DNA of 38,803 bases from WS-7 sp035635575. GTDB taxonomy: Bacteria > Eisenbacteria > RBG-16-71-46 > SZUA-252. Numbering within the stretch: position 1 is the stretch's first letter; each line of letters opens with the position of its first letter. The translations under genes were made by a program, and so were the position numbers. Of this stretch, positions 1 through 9,635 are shown one piece after another. The notes beneath the pieces were generated by a model. It saw only the letters and a program-made list of their open reading frames with translations. It had not been told where the DNA came from and did no database searches. The DNA lies in contig DASQAV010000101.1 of the NCBI GenBank assembly GCA_035635575.1, positions 1-38,803 of the forward strand, in the 5' to 3' direction.

Positions 1-817
1 GTCTTGCAGGCGCCGTAGGGGCTGTTGAACGAGAAATATCGCGGCTCCGGGGGCTCGTAGGAGACGCCGCACACCGGGCAGGCCGCGGCCGTGGAGAGCA
101 CCGTCTCCTCCCCCTTCGAGGGCAGGATCGTGACCAGCCCCGACGCGATCCGGGTCGCGGTCTCGATCGATTCGTGGAGGCGGCTCTTCCTCGCGGGCTC
201 CGCCGGAAGGCGGTCCACCAGGATCTCGATCGTGTGCTTCCGCTTCTTGTCGAGCGGGATCTCCTCCTCGAGCTCGTGCCATTCGCCGTCGACGCGCGCG
301 CGCACGAAGCCCAGCTTCCGGAACTGCGCGAGCTCCTTCTTGTATTCCCCTTTCCTCCCGCGGATGACGGGAGCGAGGATCTGGAGCCGGTCTCCGGCGT
401 GCGCTTCGAGGATGTGGTCCACCATCTCCTGCACGGTCTGCCCGCGGATGGGCCGCCCGCACGTCAGGCAGTGCTGGACCCCGATGCGCGCGAAGAGGAG
501 CCTGAGATAGTCGTAGATCTCGGTGACGGTCGCGACGGTGGAGCGCGGGTTCGAGCCGGCGGCGCGCTGTTCGATGGAAATGGCGGGCGAGAGCCCCTCG
601 ATCTGGTCCACGTCCGGCTTCTCCATCTGCCCCAGGAACTGCCTCGCGTAGGCGGAGAGCGACTCCACGTAACGCCGCTGTCCCTCGGCATAGAGCGTGT
701 CGAAGGCGAGCGAGGATTTCCCCGAGCCGGAAACGCCCGTGAGCACCACGAGCGAGTTCCTCGGGATGTCGAGGCTCAGATTTTTCAGATTATGCTCCCG
801 GGCGCCGCGGATCTTGA

Positions 818-827
<10 letters not shown>
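1..827 (-). CDS. uvrA: Excinuclease ABC subunit A (UvrA), N-terminal part, cut by window edge
   Basis: UvrA is the damage-recognition ATPase of nucleotide excision repair and loads UvrB on damaged DNA in the cytoplasm. The 275 residues seen start with a typical UvrA opening and carry the first Walker A, GVSGSGKSS, at residues 31-39. The conserved blocks SAYARQFLGQM and EGLSPAISIEQ follow, then SNPRSTVATVTEIYDYLR. The window ends inside the first zinc finger: the CPVC pair is present and the next Cys is residue 274, so about two thirds of the protein lies outside. The ATG at 827 is preceded by GGAGA at 5-6 nt. The first 10 bases overlap the end of the amino-acid ABC ATPase gene, which suggests co-transcription. 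Identification is secure; the rest of the protein cannot be judged. Confidence 0.97.
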
Positions 828-1617
<790 letters not shown>

Positions 1618-1621
<4 letters not shown>

Positions 1622-2271
1622 GGCCGGACCAGCTTCGCTTCCTGCCAGCGCGAGAGGAGGGAGAGGGTAAGGCAGATCACGAAATAGATGGCCCCGATGG
1701 TCAGGAAGACCTCGAAGGGTGAGAAGATCCGCGAGTTGATCTGCCTCCCCACCAGCATCAGCTCCTCGTAGGAGACGAGCGACGCGAGCGAGCTGTCCTT
1801 CACCAGCGAGACGAACTGCCCCGTGAGGGGCGGAAGCGACCGGCGCACCGCCTGCGGCACGATGACGTGGCGCATGCTCTGGAACCAGCTCATGCCCAGG
1901 GAGCGGGCCGCCTCCATCTGGCCGCGATCCACCGATTCGATTCCCGCGCGCACGATCTCCGCGACGTACGCCCCCTCGAACACCGAGAGCCCGATGACCG
2001 CGGCCCAGAAGGGGCTCACCGGGAAGAACGCGCCGAGCCCGAAGTAGATGAGATACAGCACCAGCATGAGCGGGATGTTGCGCAGGAGCTCGACATAGGA
2101 CGCGGCCAGGAACCGTACCGGCCGCAACGGCTGGACGCGCATCAGGCCCGCCACCGCCCCGAGGAAGCTTCCGAGCACGATCGAGACGACGGAGATCTGG
2201 AGGGTACGCAGCGTCGCCGCGCCGATCAGCGGGAAGTACTGTGGAATCTGCTCCCAGTGCCAGGTGTACAC
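1618..2271 (-). CDS. Polar amino-acid ABC transporter permease (HisM/GlnP type)
   Basis: Inner-membrane channel subunit of the same importer. It has 217 residues, the usual size for HisMQ/GlnP permeases, with about five hydrophobic segments. The EAA loop that docks to the ATPase is at about 120-140 (EAARSLGMS, then VIVPQA). The family block ELLRNIPLMLVLYLIYFGL lies at 61-79. Only one permease gene is present, so the channel is probably a homodimer, as in GlnP-type systems. It starts with GTG 6 bp after the stop of the binding-protein gene and ends in a GTGA overlap with the ATPase gene. Confidence 0.93.
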
Positions 2272-2277
2272 GCGGCG

Positions 2278-3111
2278 CTACGAAGAAGCCGGGCGCTTCA
2301 CCCGTTCGAGCCAGGGCATGCGCACGAACCAGGTCTGATAGAGCGAGTCCCAGGTGCCGCTCGCCTTGAGCTCGAAGAGGGTGAGGTTCAGCCAGTCCCG
2401 AAGCTCGGTGTCCCCCTTCCGTACGGCGATCGCCAGGTACTCCTTCGTGAAAGGATCCAGCATGGCGAACGTGCGCTCTCGAGACTCCTGCGCGCGGATC
2501 GCGATGTAGGGCTTGTCGTAGACCATGACGTCCGCGCGCCCCGCGTCCACCTCGAGCGCCGCGTCCGATTCGGACTCCATGGTCTTGATGGTGGCCTTCT
2601 GGAAGGTCTTCCGCGCGGCGATCTCACCCGTCGTCCCGAGCTTCGTCGCCACCACGACGCCGGGCTTGTCGAAATCGCGCACCGTGAGCTTGGGCGAGGG
2701 CTTCCACTTGGCGCGATTCACGAGGAGCGCCTGCCCGGTCTCGAAATAGGGGTCCGTGAACTCGCACCGGAGCGCCCGCTGCGGCGTGCGCGTCATGCCG
2801 GAGAGGATGAGGTCGAACTTTCCCGCGTTGAGGTTGGCGACGATAGGATCCCAGTCGCTCTTCTGGACCTCGACCCGCACGCCGTTCCCCATCTGACCCG
2901 CCAGGTAGTGGGCCACGTCCACGTCGAACCCGATCAGGTTCCCGCCGGTGTCCACCATCTCGAAGGGGGCGTAGCCGGGATTCATGCCCACGCGGAGGAC
3001 CTTCGTGGAGAGGATCCGGTCGAGGGTCGAGGGGCGGGTCGTGCTTTGCGAGGGACCGCCGCAGCCCGAGAGCAGGACGAGGGAAATCGCGAGGAGGGCC
3101 GGGGTGCGCAT
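2278..3111 (-). CDS. Amino-acid ABC transporter substrate-binding lipoprotein
   Basis: Solute-binding protein of the importer, family 3 (SBP_bac_3), 277 residues. The start at 3111 gives a textbook lipoprotein signal: a short basic N-terminus, a hydrophobic stretch and the lipobox LSGC with Cys17, so the mature protein should be anchored by lipid in the periplasm. Family blocks follow: LRVGMNPGYAPFEM, then GFDVDVAHYLAGQMG, then a DLILSGMTRTPQR block. An upstream in-frame start at 3255 would add 48 residues without signal character and would run through the promoter, so it is rejected. There is no Shine-Dalgarno sequence; the ATG sits 10 nt after a TANNNT -10 box (see promoter 3122-3150). The ligand is probably a polar amino acid and is not identifiable further. 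Confidence 0.93.
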   Translation of the reverse strand: MRTPALLAISLVLLSGCGGPSQSTTRPSTLDRILSTKVLRVGMNPGYAPFEMVDTGGNLIGFDVDVAHYLAGQMGNGVRVEVQKSDWDPIVANLNAGKFDLILSGMTRTPQRALRCEFTDPYFETGQALLVNRAKWKPSPKLTVRDFDKPGVVVATKLGTTGEIAARKTFQKATIKTMESESDAALEVDAGRADVMVYDKPYIAIRAQESRERTFAMLDPFTKEYLAIAVRKGDTELRDWLNLTLFELKASGTWDSLYQTWFVRMPWLERVKRPASS

Positions 3112-3121
3112 GAGAGGGGGA

Positions 3122-3150
3122 ACCCTAGGCGTCGAAGCGCCCCATGTCAA
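3122..3150 (-). promoter_or_regulatory. Sigma70-like promoter, leaderless or near-leaderless, for the amino-acid ABC operon
   Basis: On the minus strand TTGACA (3150-3145, perfect -35) is followed after exactly 17 bp by TAGGGT (3127-3122), which fits TANNNT. The ATG of the binding-protein gene is 10 nt further on, so the expected mRNA start about 7 nt past the -10 leaves a leader of roughly 4 nt. No GGAGG-like site lies in between; the bases are pyrimidine-rich. Confidence 0.7.
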
Positions 3151-3161
3151 GGCGGAGGCGG

Positions 3162-3545
3162 CTAGCGGAGCCGCTGGAGACCCGCGTGCGTCGGCTTGAA
3201 GCCACAACATTCGTAGAAGCGGCTCAAAGGCTCCTCGAAATCTACATGGAGCCATTCTACCCCGGCACGGCGTGCCTCATCGGCGGCCAGCCGCACGAGC
3301 GCGGTACCGATCCCGCGCAGGCGAACGGAAGGATGCACGGTAGTATCGAGAAGGAAGGCGTGGGCCTTACCGTCCCAGGCCACGTTCACGAACCCCACCA
3401 ACCGGTCGGCTTCGTGGGCCGTGACCCAGGTCAGGCTGTGGTCGAGCGCGATCTCGGCATGATCGCCGCTCTCCCACGACTCGCGCAGGAGCGCGGTTAG
3501 GTTGCTCGGTGACACCTTCTCCCGAACCCGATACTCGATCGCCAA
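3162..3545 (-). CDS. GNAT-family N-acetyltransferase
   Basis: A 127-residue protein with the acetyl-CoA-binding core of the GCN5 family. Motif A has the form V-x-P-x-x-R75-x-x-G78-x-G80 (VHPSVRLRGIGTAL), preceded by the AFLLDTTV strand. The C-terminus holds the usual FYECCGF segment with Tyr111. These enzymes move an acetyl group from acetyl-CoA to an amine; the substrate is unknown. The longer reading frame upstream lies inside the neighbouring permease gene. I chose the TTG at 3545, 2 bp after that permease's stop, giving MAIEYRVREKV; the start is uncertain by a few codons because no ATG or GTG is available. It appears to be the last gene of the efflux operon. Confidence 0.82.
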   Translation of the reverse strand: MAIEYRVREKVSPSNLTALLRESWESGDHAEIALDHSLTWVTAHEADRLVGFVNVAWDGKAHAFLLDTTVHPSVRLRGIGTALVRLAADEARRAGVEWLHVDFEEPLSRFYECCGFKPTHAGLQRLR

Positions 3546-3547
3546 CG

Positions 3548-4774
3548 CTACTCGTACCGCAGCGAGTCCACCGGATCCAGCTGCGCTGCCTTGACGGCCG
3601 GATAAATCCCGAAAAAGAGCCCGATCGCGGTCGAGGAGAAGAACCCGAGCGCCATGCCCCAGAGAGGAACCGCGAACGCGAACTTCGCGAGGACGTGCAC
3701 CAGATACCCCGCCGCGATCCCGAACGCGATTCCGACGACCCCTCCCGTCCCGGTCAGGGTCATCGCCTCGACCAGGAACTGCCACAGGATGTCGCGCCGT
3801 CGGGCCCCGAGGGCCTTCCGCACGCCGATCTCCCGCGTTCGCTCCGTCACCGAGACCAGCATGATGTTCATGACCCCGATCCCGCCCACCATGAGGCCGA
3901 TCGACGCGATCACGACCATGACGATGTAGAAGCCGGTCGTGACCTGGTTGTAGATGTCCATCAGCGATTGGTCGGTGAAGATGGCGAAGTTGTCCCCTTG
4001 CCGGGATCCCAGCTTCCGCTGGTGCCGCAAGGTCTCCGTCATCTGATCGATCGCGGTGTCGATCAGCTCCGGCGTCCTGGGCTTGGCGTTCAGCACCATC
4101 CGGAGATTGGGGCCCAGCGTCTTCTCGAGCGTGGTGTGCGGCACGATGACGATGTCGTCCAAGCTCATCCCGATGAACTTGCCGCGCTCCTCAACCTGGC
4201 CCACGACTGTGTAGGGATAGCCGCCGATGTAGATGCTCTTCCCGATCGGATTGGAGTGCGGGAAGAGCGCCTCGATCTGGTCCTTGCCCAGCACGCAAAC
4301 CGTGGAGCGGTGCTCCACCTCGGTCTCGGTGAAGAAGCGCCCATTCGCAATGGCCCAGGAGTTCGTGACCAGGAAATCGGGGGTCGTGCCGATCACGTTC
4401 GTGAACCGGCTCTCCGCGTCGCGGTAGCGAAGCCGCGCCTCCACGAAATTGAGCGGCGCGACCGCCTGAACCGCGGGGCACGTGCGCCGGATCGCCTCGG
4501 CGTCCTCGACCGTGAACCACTTCCTCCGCCTCAGGCTGTCCGGAAATCCTCCCACGAACGCTCCGGGACGGAAGGGGCGGATATAGAGCACGTCGGAGCC
4601 GATCGAGGCGATCTGCGCCTTCATGCTCTGGTTCAGCCCCTCGATCACCGACACGATGGCCATGATGCTGGTGATGCCGATGATGACGCCCAGCACGGTG
4701 AGGAAGGACCGGAGCTTGTTGGTCCGGATCGCCAGGAAGGCGATGCCCATTCCCTCGCGTACGTCGATCGCCAC
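3548..4774 (-). CDS. MacB-type ABC transporter permease (second of two)
   Basis: An inner-membrane permease of the MacB/FtsX type, 408 residues. A first membrane helix around 20-45 is followed by a large periplasmic MacB_PCD-like domain with the SIGSDVLYIRP block. Three C-terminal helices follow from about 285 on, in an FtsX domain with VSVTERTREIGVRKALGARR between the first two. It lacks the fused ATPase of E. coli MacB; the nucleotide-binding subunit is the separate gene at 6032-6799. It pairs with the permease just upstream, so the transporter is probably a heterodimer. A GTG start 4 bp after the previous stop has AGGAG about 7 nt away. The C-terminus ends RYE, typical of the family. Confidence 0.92.
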   Translation of the reverse strand: MAIDVREGMGIAFLAIRTNKLRSFLTVLGVIIGITSIMAIVSVIEGLNQSMKAQIASIGSDVLYIRPFRPGAFVGGFPDSLRRRKWFTVEDAEAIRRTCPAVQAVAPLNFVEARLRYRDAESRFTNVIGTTPDFLVTNSWAIANGRFFTETEVEHRSTVCVLGKDQIEALFPHSNPIGKSIYIGGYPYTVVGQVEERGKFIGMSLDDIVIVPHTTLEKTLGPNLRMVLNAKPRTPELIDTAIDQMTETLRHQRKLGSRQGDNFAIFTDQSLMDIYNQVTTGFYIVMVVIASIGLMVGGIGVMNIMLVSVTERTREIGVRKALGARRRDILWQFLVEAMTLTGTGGVVGIAFGIAAGYLVHVLAKFAFAVPLWGMALGFFSSTAIGLFFGIYPAVKAAQLDPVDSLRYE

Positions 4775-4778
4775 GGGC

Positions 4779-6035
4779 CTACTCCTGCCGGAGCGCCACG
4801 ATGGGGTCCAGCTTCGCGGCGCGGGTCGCGGGATAGACTCCGAAGAAGAGCCCCACCGAGGAGGCCACGATCAGGCTCATCGCAACCGACCAGGGCTGGA
4901 TGGACGCGGGCAGAGGCGTCACGAGCCGGATGACCGTCGCGACCGCCACGCCGATCAGGACGCCGATCACCCCGCCGAAGAGCGAGAGCACCACGGTCTC
5001 GCTCAGGAACTGGGAGAGGAGGTCCGACCGGCGCGCGCCGATCGCCTTCCGGATGCCGATCTCGCGCGTCCGCTCCGTCACCGCCACCAGCATGATGTTC
5101 ATGATCACGATCCCTCCCACCAGGAGCGAGATCGCGACCAGGCCGATCGTGCCGGCGAAGATCCCCGCCGTGAGCTTCTGGTAGAGCGCCATGTAGGTCT
5201 CGGAGGTGGTGATCGCGAAATCGTCGGGCTTCCCCAGGGGGACGTGCCGCCGCGAACGTAAGATGACGCGGGCCTCGTCCTGGGCGCGCTCCATGTCGGC
5301 TCCGGGACGTGCCCGCATGAGGATCAGGAGCGACTCGTGGGGGCCGAACATCTTCTGGTACTGGCCGAAGGGTAGGAGCACGAAGTTGTCCTGACTCTGC
5401 CCCAGCACGTTCCCGCGCGGCGCCACGGTGCCCACTACCTTGAGCTCGTAGCCGGCGACCCGGATCGACTGTCCGATGGGATCCAGGACCGGAAAGAGCT
5501 GCTGGGCCAGCTCGGAGCCGATGAGACAGACGCCGCGGCGTTTCGAGATCTCGTCGTCTTCGAGGGCGCGGCCCTGGTCGACGTCGTAGGTGCCCACCGC
5601 CTCGTATCCCTCCGTCGTGCCCAGGATGCGCACGTTCTGGAGCTCGATCTTCCCGGCGCGCACCCGCTTGTTCGTCTCGAGCTGCCCCACCACCTCGCTC
5701 GCGAGGCGCGACTGCCGCTTCAGCGCCTCGGCGTCGAGCAGGGTCAGATCCCGCCGCTTCATGGCATCGCGCCAGGCGTCCTCGTTGGTGATGAGGCCGA
5801 ACTTGTCGATGTAGATGACCTTGAGGCCCTGCTCCAGCACCTTCTCGCTGACATACGTGTTCATGCCGTCGATCACCGCGACGACCGCGATCACCGACAT
5901 GACCGCGACCACGTTTCCGATAACGGTGAGGACGGAGCGGAGCTTGTTGGCGCGGAGCGCCTCGAGGGCGATGCGGAGGTTTTCTCTCTGAGCGGCCCAG
6001 AACTCCCGGCGTGGGCGCGGGAGCGGGGCCATCAC
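4779..6035 (-). CDS. MacB-type ABC transporter permease (first of two)
   Basis: 418-residue MacB/FtsX-type permease, homologous to its downstream neighbour. Both carry the RANKLRSVLTV / RTNKLRSFLTV start of helix 1, a periplasmic domain and the ERTREIGIRKAIGARR loop in the C-terminal FtsX domain. The C-terminal LDPIVALRQE is the family's usual ending. The two proteins differ through most of the periplasmic domain, so they are likely non-redundant halves of one transporter. The start (ATGATG at 6035) overlaps the ATPase stop by 4 bp. With the adaptor and TolC genes upstream this makes a tripartite exporter. Cargo could be a macrolide-like compound, a peptide, a lipid or a siderophore and is not identifiable. 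Confidence 0.92.
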   Translation of the reverse strand: MMAPLPRPRREFWAAQRENLRIALEALRANKLRSVLTVIGNVVAVMSVIAVVAVIDGMNTYVSEKVLEQGLKVIYIDKFGLITNEDAWRDAMKRRDLTLLDAEALKRQSRLASEVVGQLETNKRVRAGKIELQNVRILGTTEGYEAVGTYDVDQGRALEDDEISKRRGVCLIGSELAQQLFPVLDPIGQSIRVAGYELKVVGTVAPRGNVLGQSQDNFVLLPFGQYQKMFGPHESLLILMRARPGADMERAQDEARVILRSRRHVPLGKPDDFAITTSETYMALYQKLTAGIFAGTIGLVAISLLVGGIVIMNIMLVAVTERTREIGIRKAIGARRSDLLSQFLSETVVLSLFGGVIGVLIGVAVATVIRLVTPLPASIQPWSVAMSLIVASSVGLFFGVYPATRAAKLDPIVALRQE

Positions 6036-6799
6036 GCGGGCGGCGGGGCGGGTGCCGGGCGGGCGGCCGAACGGACACCGCCGTTACCGGACGTGCGCGA
6101 GGTCTTGAGGTCGCTTTCGATCCTTCCGTCCCGGAGCCGAACGATTCGCTCCGCGTGCTCGGCCACCTCCTCTTCGTGGGTCACGAGGATGACGGTGTTG
6201 CCGCTCATGTGCACCTCGTCCAGGAGACCCATGATCTCCATCCCGGTCTTGGAGTCGAGGTTTCCCGTCGGCTCGTCCGCGAGCACGATCGAAGGCTCGT
6301 TCACGAGCGCGCGCGCGATGGCGACGCGCTGCCGCTGGCCGCCCGAGAGCTCGTTCGGCCGGTGGTGCATGCGATCGCCCAGCCCGACCAGGTCGAGCAT
6401 CTCGCGGGCGCGCGCCTTGCGGTCGTTCTTGGAGCGTCCCGCGTAGATCATCGGAAGCTCCACGTTGTGGAGGGCGTCCGCGCGGGAGAGCAGGTTGAAG
6501 GTCTGGAAGATGAATCCCACTTCCTGATTTCGGATCCGGGCCAGCTCGTCGTCGTCCCGGTCCCGGATCTCGGTCCCGCGAAGCTTGTAGGAACCGCTGG
6601 TGGGCGTGTCCAGGCAGCCCACGATGTTCATCAGCGTCGACTTGCCCGAGCCCGACGGACCCATGACCGCGACGTACTCCCCGCGCTCGATCCGAAGCGA
6701 CACGCCGTCCAGAGCGTTCACCTCGGAAGCGCCCATCTGGTAGACCTTGCGGATGTCGACCAGCTCGATCAGGGATCCGACCTGTTGCGGCGCGGTCAC
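6032..6799 (-). CDS. ABC exporter ATP-binding protein (MacB/LolD family)
   Basis: Cytoplasmic ATPase of the efflux system, 255 residues. Walker A GPSGSGKST is at 47-55, the Q-loop in GFIFQTFNLL at 95-104, signature LSGGQRQR at 151-158, Walker B IVLADE at 171-176 and H-loop His208. The MNIVGCLD block after Walker A and the EPTGNLDS block are hallmarks of the MacB/LolD/FtsE group. The last 25 or so residues form an Ala/Pro-rich tail. GTG start with a 4-bp GTGA overlap on the adaptor gene, and a 4-bp overlap with the following permease, so the unit is tightly coupled. Confidence 0.95.
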   Translation of the reverse strand: MTAPQQVGSLIELVDIRKVYQMGASEVNALDGVSLRIERGEYVAVMGPSGSGKSTLMNIVGCLDTPTSGSYKLRGTEIRDRDDDELARIRNQEVGFIFQTFNLLSRADALHNVELPMIYAGRSKNDRKARAREMLDLVGLGDRMHHRPNELSGGQRQRVAIARALVNEPSIVLADEPTGNLDSKTGMEIMGLLDEVHMSGNTVILVTHEEEVAEHAERIVRLRDGRIESDLKTSRTSGNGGVRSAARPAPAPPPA

Positions 6800-8094
6800 T
6801 TCGACTCCCCTTTCTTCATCTTGGGCACCTCGATCTTCACCTTGCTGCCCGGCTTGAGCTGGCGCAGCACCTTGTTGGGCCCCGTGATGACCTTCTCCTT
6901 CGCCTTCACGTCCCCCGAGACCTCGAGGTCCGTGTCGCTGGAGATGCCGGTGCGCACCTTCCGGAACTGCGCCTCACCGTCCACCATCACGAACACGCCC
7001 TTGATCTCCTCGCTCTTGGGAGCCGGCTTCGCAGGGTCGGGCTCCGCGGCCGTCGCCGTGGCTTCGCCGCTCTTGCGACCCCCCGACTTCGCCCTGGCCT
7101 TCGCGAGCTCCTCCGTCGTTCGCACCACCACCGCCTGGATCGGGACGTGGAGCACACCGCTCCTCGTTCCGGTCTTGATCTCCACGTCCGCGGTCATTCC
7201 CGGACGGAGCGTGGAGGGGGGATTGTCGATCATCACGTCCACGACGAAATTCGTCTGCTGCTCCTGGGTTCCCAGCTCCGCCACCTTGGGCGAGTTGGCG
7301 ATCTCCACGACGCTCCCGGTCAGCGTGGTGTCGGGAAGCGCGTCCACCTTCACGGTGGCGGTCTGTCCGAAGCGGATCTGGGCGACGTCCGTCTCGTCCA
7401 CATCCGCCTCGACCTTCATGCGCCGCAAGTCGGCGATGCTCAGGATCACGGTGCCCGGATTGTTCATGGTCCCGACCATCACGATCTCGCCGCGCTCCAC
7501 GTTGAGCTGCGTGACCGTGCCGGCGATGGGGGCGGTGAACACCGTCTTTCTCAGATTGTCCTGGGCGCTCAGGATCGTCGCGCTCGAGCGCGCCACTTCC
7601 TCGCGATTCACGTCCGCGCGCGCCTTCTCGGTGTTCCGCTGGGTGCGCGACGTCTCGATCTCCTGCGGCGAAACGAGCTTCCGCTCGAAGAGCTGCTCCT
7701 TGCGCCGCAGATCGGACTCCGCCTGCTCGAGCGCGACCTCCGAAAGCCTGAGGCTGGACTTGGCCGCGTCGAGCGCGGCCTGGCTCTGCCGCAATTGAGC
7801 GCGGTACTGGGTCCCGTCGAGCTCGAGCAGGAACTGTCCCTTGTTCACCGAGTCCCCTTCCTTGACCGCGATCCGGACGACCTCGCCGGGGACGTTGGCG
7901 CTGAGCTTCACGTGGGTCTCGGGCTGCACCTTCGCGGGCGCGCGCACCGTGGAGGAGATGTCCCCCTGGACGACGTCGTTCACCTGGACGCCCTGGCGGC
8001 CCCCCTGCCCCTTCGCCATGTTCGCGACCACGATCGCGCCGAGCAGGATGACCCCGCCCCCGATGAAAAGACCGCGTTTCAGACCCGGCTTCAT
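6796..8094 (-). CDS. Periplasmic adaptor (membrane-fusion) protein, HlyD/MacA type
   Basis: 432 residues. An N-terminal membrane anchor at about 9-28 is followed by the first half of a lipoyl/barrel-sandwich domain (APAKVQPETHVKLSANVPG). A long alpha-helical hairpin spans about 100-200, rich in Ala, Gln, Glu and Arg, and is the part that docks to TolC. Then come the second lipoyl half (APIAGTVTQLNVERGE) and beta-barrel and membrane-proximal domains. A low-complexity Lys/Ala/Pro insert lies near 330-365. Role by family: bridges the inner-membrane MacB-type transporter and the outer-membrane TolC channel. It sits between the tolC and ATPase genes. Confidence 0.93.
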   Translation of the reverse strand: MKPGLKRGLFIGGGVILLGAIVVANMAKGQGGRQGVQVNDVVQGDISSTVRAPAKVQPETHVKLSANVPGEVVRIAVKEGDSVNKGQFLLELDGTQYRAQLRQSQAALDAAKSSLRLSEVALEQAESDLRRKEQLFERKLVSPQEIETSRTQRNTEKARADVNREEVARSSATILSAQDNLRKTVFTAPIAGTVTQLNVERGEIVMVGTMNNPGTVILSIADLRRMKVEADVDETDVAQIRFGQTATVKVDALPDTTLTGSVVEIANSPKVAELGTQEQQTNFVVDVMIDNPPSTLRPGMTADVEIKTGTRSGVLHVPIQAVVVRTTEELAKARAKSGGRKSGEATATAAEPDPAKPAPKSEEIKGVFVMVDGEAQFRKVRTGISSDTDLEVSGDVKAKEKVITGPNKVLRQLKPGSKVKIEVPKMKKGESK

Positions 8095-8119
8095 GCCCAG
8101 ACGTGCCCCTTTCTACCCC

Positions 8120-9562
8120 TTAATAACGCCGCGAGCCCACCGCGCGTTCCAGGGCCGCTTCCGCCACATGGGCGTCCGCGACCGCCTCGACGTAGCTTTG
8201 CTTGGCCTGGGCGAGACTTACCTGGGCGTTGAGGAGGTCCAGGAAGGTCCCCGCCCCCAGCTCGTAGCGCCCCTTGGAGAAGCTGTAATCCTCTTCCGCC
8301 GAGGCCTGACCGTCCTTGGCCACGTCGATCCGCTGCGCCGCCTCGCGGAGCTGGAGCCAGGCCTGCTGCACCTCGACGGCCACGTCCACCTCGCGCTGGC
8401 GCCGCTCCGCCTCCGCTTCGATCAGCAATCCCTTCGCGGACTTCGTCCGACCTTCGGTGGCGAAGCCGTTGAAGATGGGAAGGGAGAGCCTCACCGTTCC
8501 GAACCATTCCGTGGAGTAGTAGCTGTCGTCGAACTGCCCGAGTCCCTGCTCCTCCACGCGCGTGCTGTTCTTGGAGCGGTCGACTTCCAGCGAGCCGATC
8601 ACGGAAGGGAGCCGGCCCGCCCGGGCCCCGAAGAGACCCGCGTGTGCCGCCCGCTCCGCCGCGGCAGCCCTCGAAAGGTCGGGGCGCGAGCCGAGCGCTT
8701 CCCGCACCGAGGACGCCGAGTCCGGAACCGCCACCGCCTCGTCCAGGCGCGTATCGATCGCGAGCGGCGTGTCGGGCTTCACGCCGATCACCTGCTTCAG
8801 CCTCGACCGCTGGATCTCGACCTGGTTCTCGGCGCGGATCCGATCGAGCTGCGTCGTCGCGCGCCGGGCTTTGGCCTTCAGCACGTCGCCGCGCGCGACC
8901 GTACCCACGTCGAAGAGCGCCTGGGCGCGCGTCTCTTCGTCCCGGGCCAGCCGTTCCGACTCGCGCGAGACCTCCGCCAGACGCACCGCCTTCACCAGCG
9001 TGAAGTACTGCTGCTTCACGGAGTAGACGACCCCGTTCCGGGCCTCCGCCTCCGACTCGCGGGCGCTCCGGCTCAGGAAATCCTGACGGCGCTTTTCGCT
9101 CCATGCGGGGACGCTGAGCAGGTTGGACTGGACCGTCGCGGACGCTACCTTCGCCTGGGATCGCTTGACCAGGAAGGTCGTCTGTGCCCCGGACGAATCC
9201 TGCACGATGTACGTGGACCTTCGCTGGTCGGGAATGGAGTGATTGTACGACAAATTCCCGGTCAGGGATGGCAGAATCCCGCTCCAGGCCGAGAGGGCCG
9301 AGCCGCGCGCCTGAAGCGTCCTGGCGTGCGCCGAGCGCGCATCCACGCTTCCCTCCAGCGCCGCGGCCACCGCGCGCGCCAGGCTCCACCGCTCACCCGG
9401 AGGGCCCGCGGGCTCCGCGACTCCGGTATCCGCGCCGGCGCCGTCGAAAAGAGTGTCGCGCGAAGCCTGCGCCAGCGCGTGTCCTGCCGGAACCGTCATC
9501 CACAGTACCCACAACGACGTGAGCGCCACGCGCGCGCGCGACACTCCAAAACGCTGCGTCAT
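8120..9562 (-). CDS. TolC-family outer-membrane efflux protein
   Basis: About 480 residues, the family's usual size. A signal peptide (basic start, hydrophobic core, then AGHALA with cleavage before QAS) is followed by two repeats of TolC-type coiled coil. Examples are the Ala-rich helices around RESERLARDEETRAQALFD and the C-terminal QVSLAQAKQSYVEAVADAHVAEAAL. The family builds a trimeric channel from the periplasm through the outer membrane. GTG at 9565 and ATG at 9562 are both possible starts. The strong site GGGGAGG lies 7 nt before the ATG but only 4 nt before the GTG, so I prefer 9562. First gene of the tolC-adaptor-ABC operon. Confidence 0.93.
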   Translation of the reverse strand: MTQRFGVSRARVALTSLWVLWMTVPAGHALAQASRDTLFDGAGADTGVAEPAGPPGERWSLARAVAAALEGSVDARSAHARTLQARGSALSAWSGILPSLTGNLSYNHSIPDQRRSTYIVQDSSGAQTTFLVKRSQAKVASATVQSNLLSVPAWSEKRRQDFLSRSARESEAEARNGVVYSVKQQYFTLVKAVRLAEVSRESERLARDEETRAQALFDVGTVARGDVLKAKARRATTQLDRIRAENQVEIQRSRLKQVIGVKPDTPLAIDTRLDEAVAVPDSASSVREALGSRPDLSRAAAAERAAHAGLFGARAGRLPSVIGSLEVDRSKNSTRVEEQGLGQFDDSYYSTEWFGTVRLSLPIFNGFATEGRTKSAKGLLIEAEAERRQREVDVAVEVQQAWLQLREAAQRIDVAKDGQASAEEDYSFSKGRYELGAGTFLDLLNAQVSLAQAKQSYVEAVADAHVAEAALERAVGSRRY

Positions 9563-9635
9563 CACGACACCTCCCCTGGTTCGGTCACTCCTCCTCTACG
9601 TCGCGCGCCGTCGCGGAGTTTCCGAGACGCTCGGT

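Noticed and set aside
9622..9634. Small inverted repeat CCGAG/CTCGG right after the yip1 stop as a terminator
   Set aside because: The stem is only 5 bp and no T-run follows on the minus strand.
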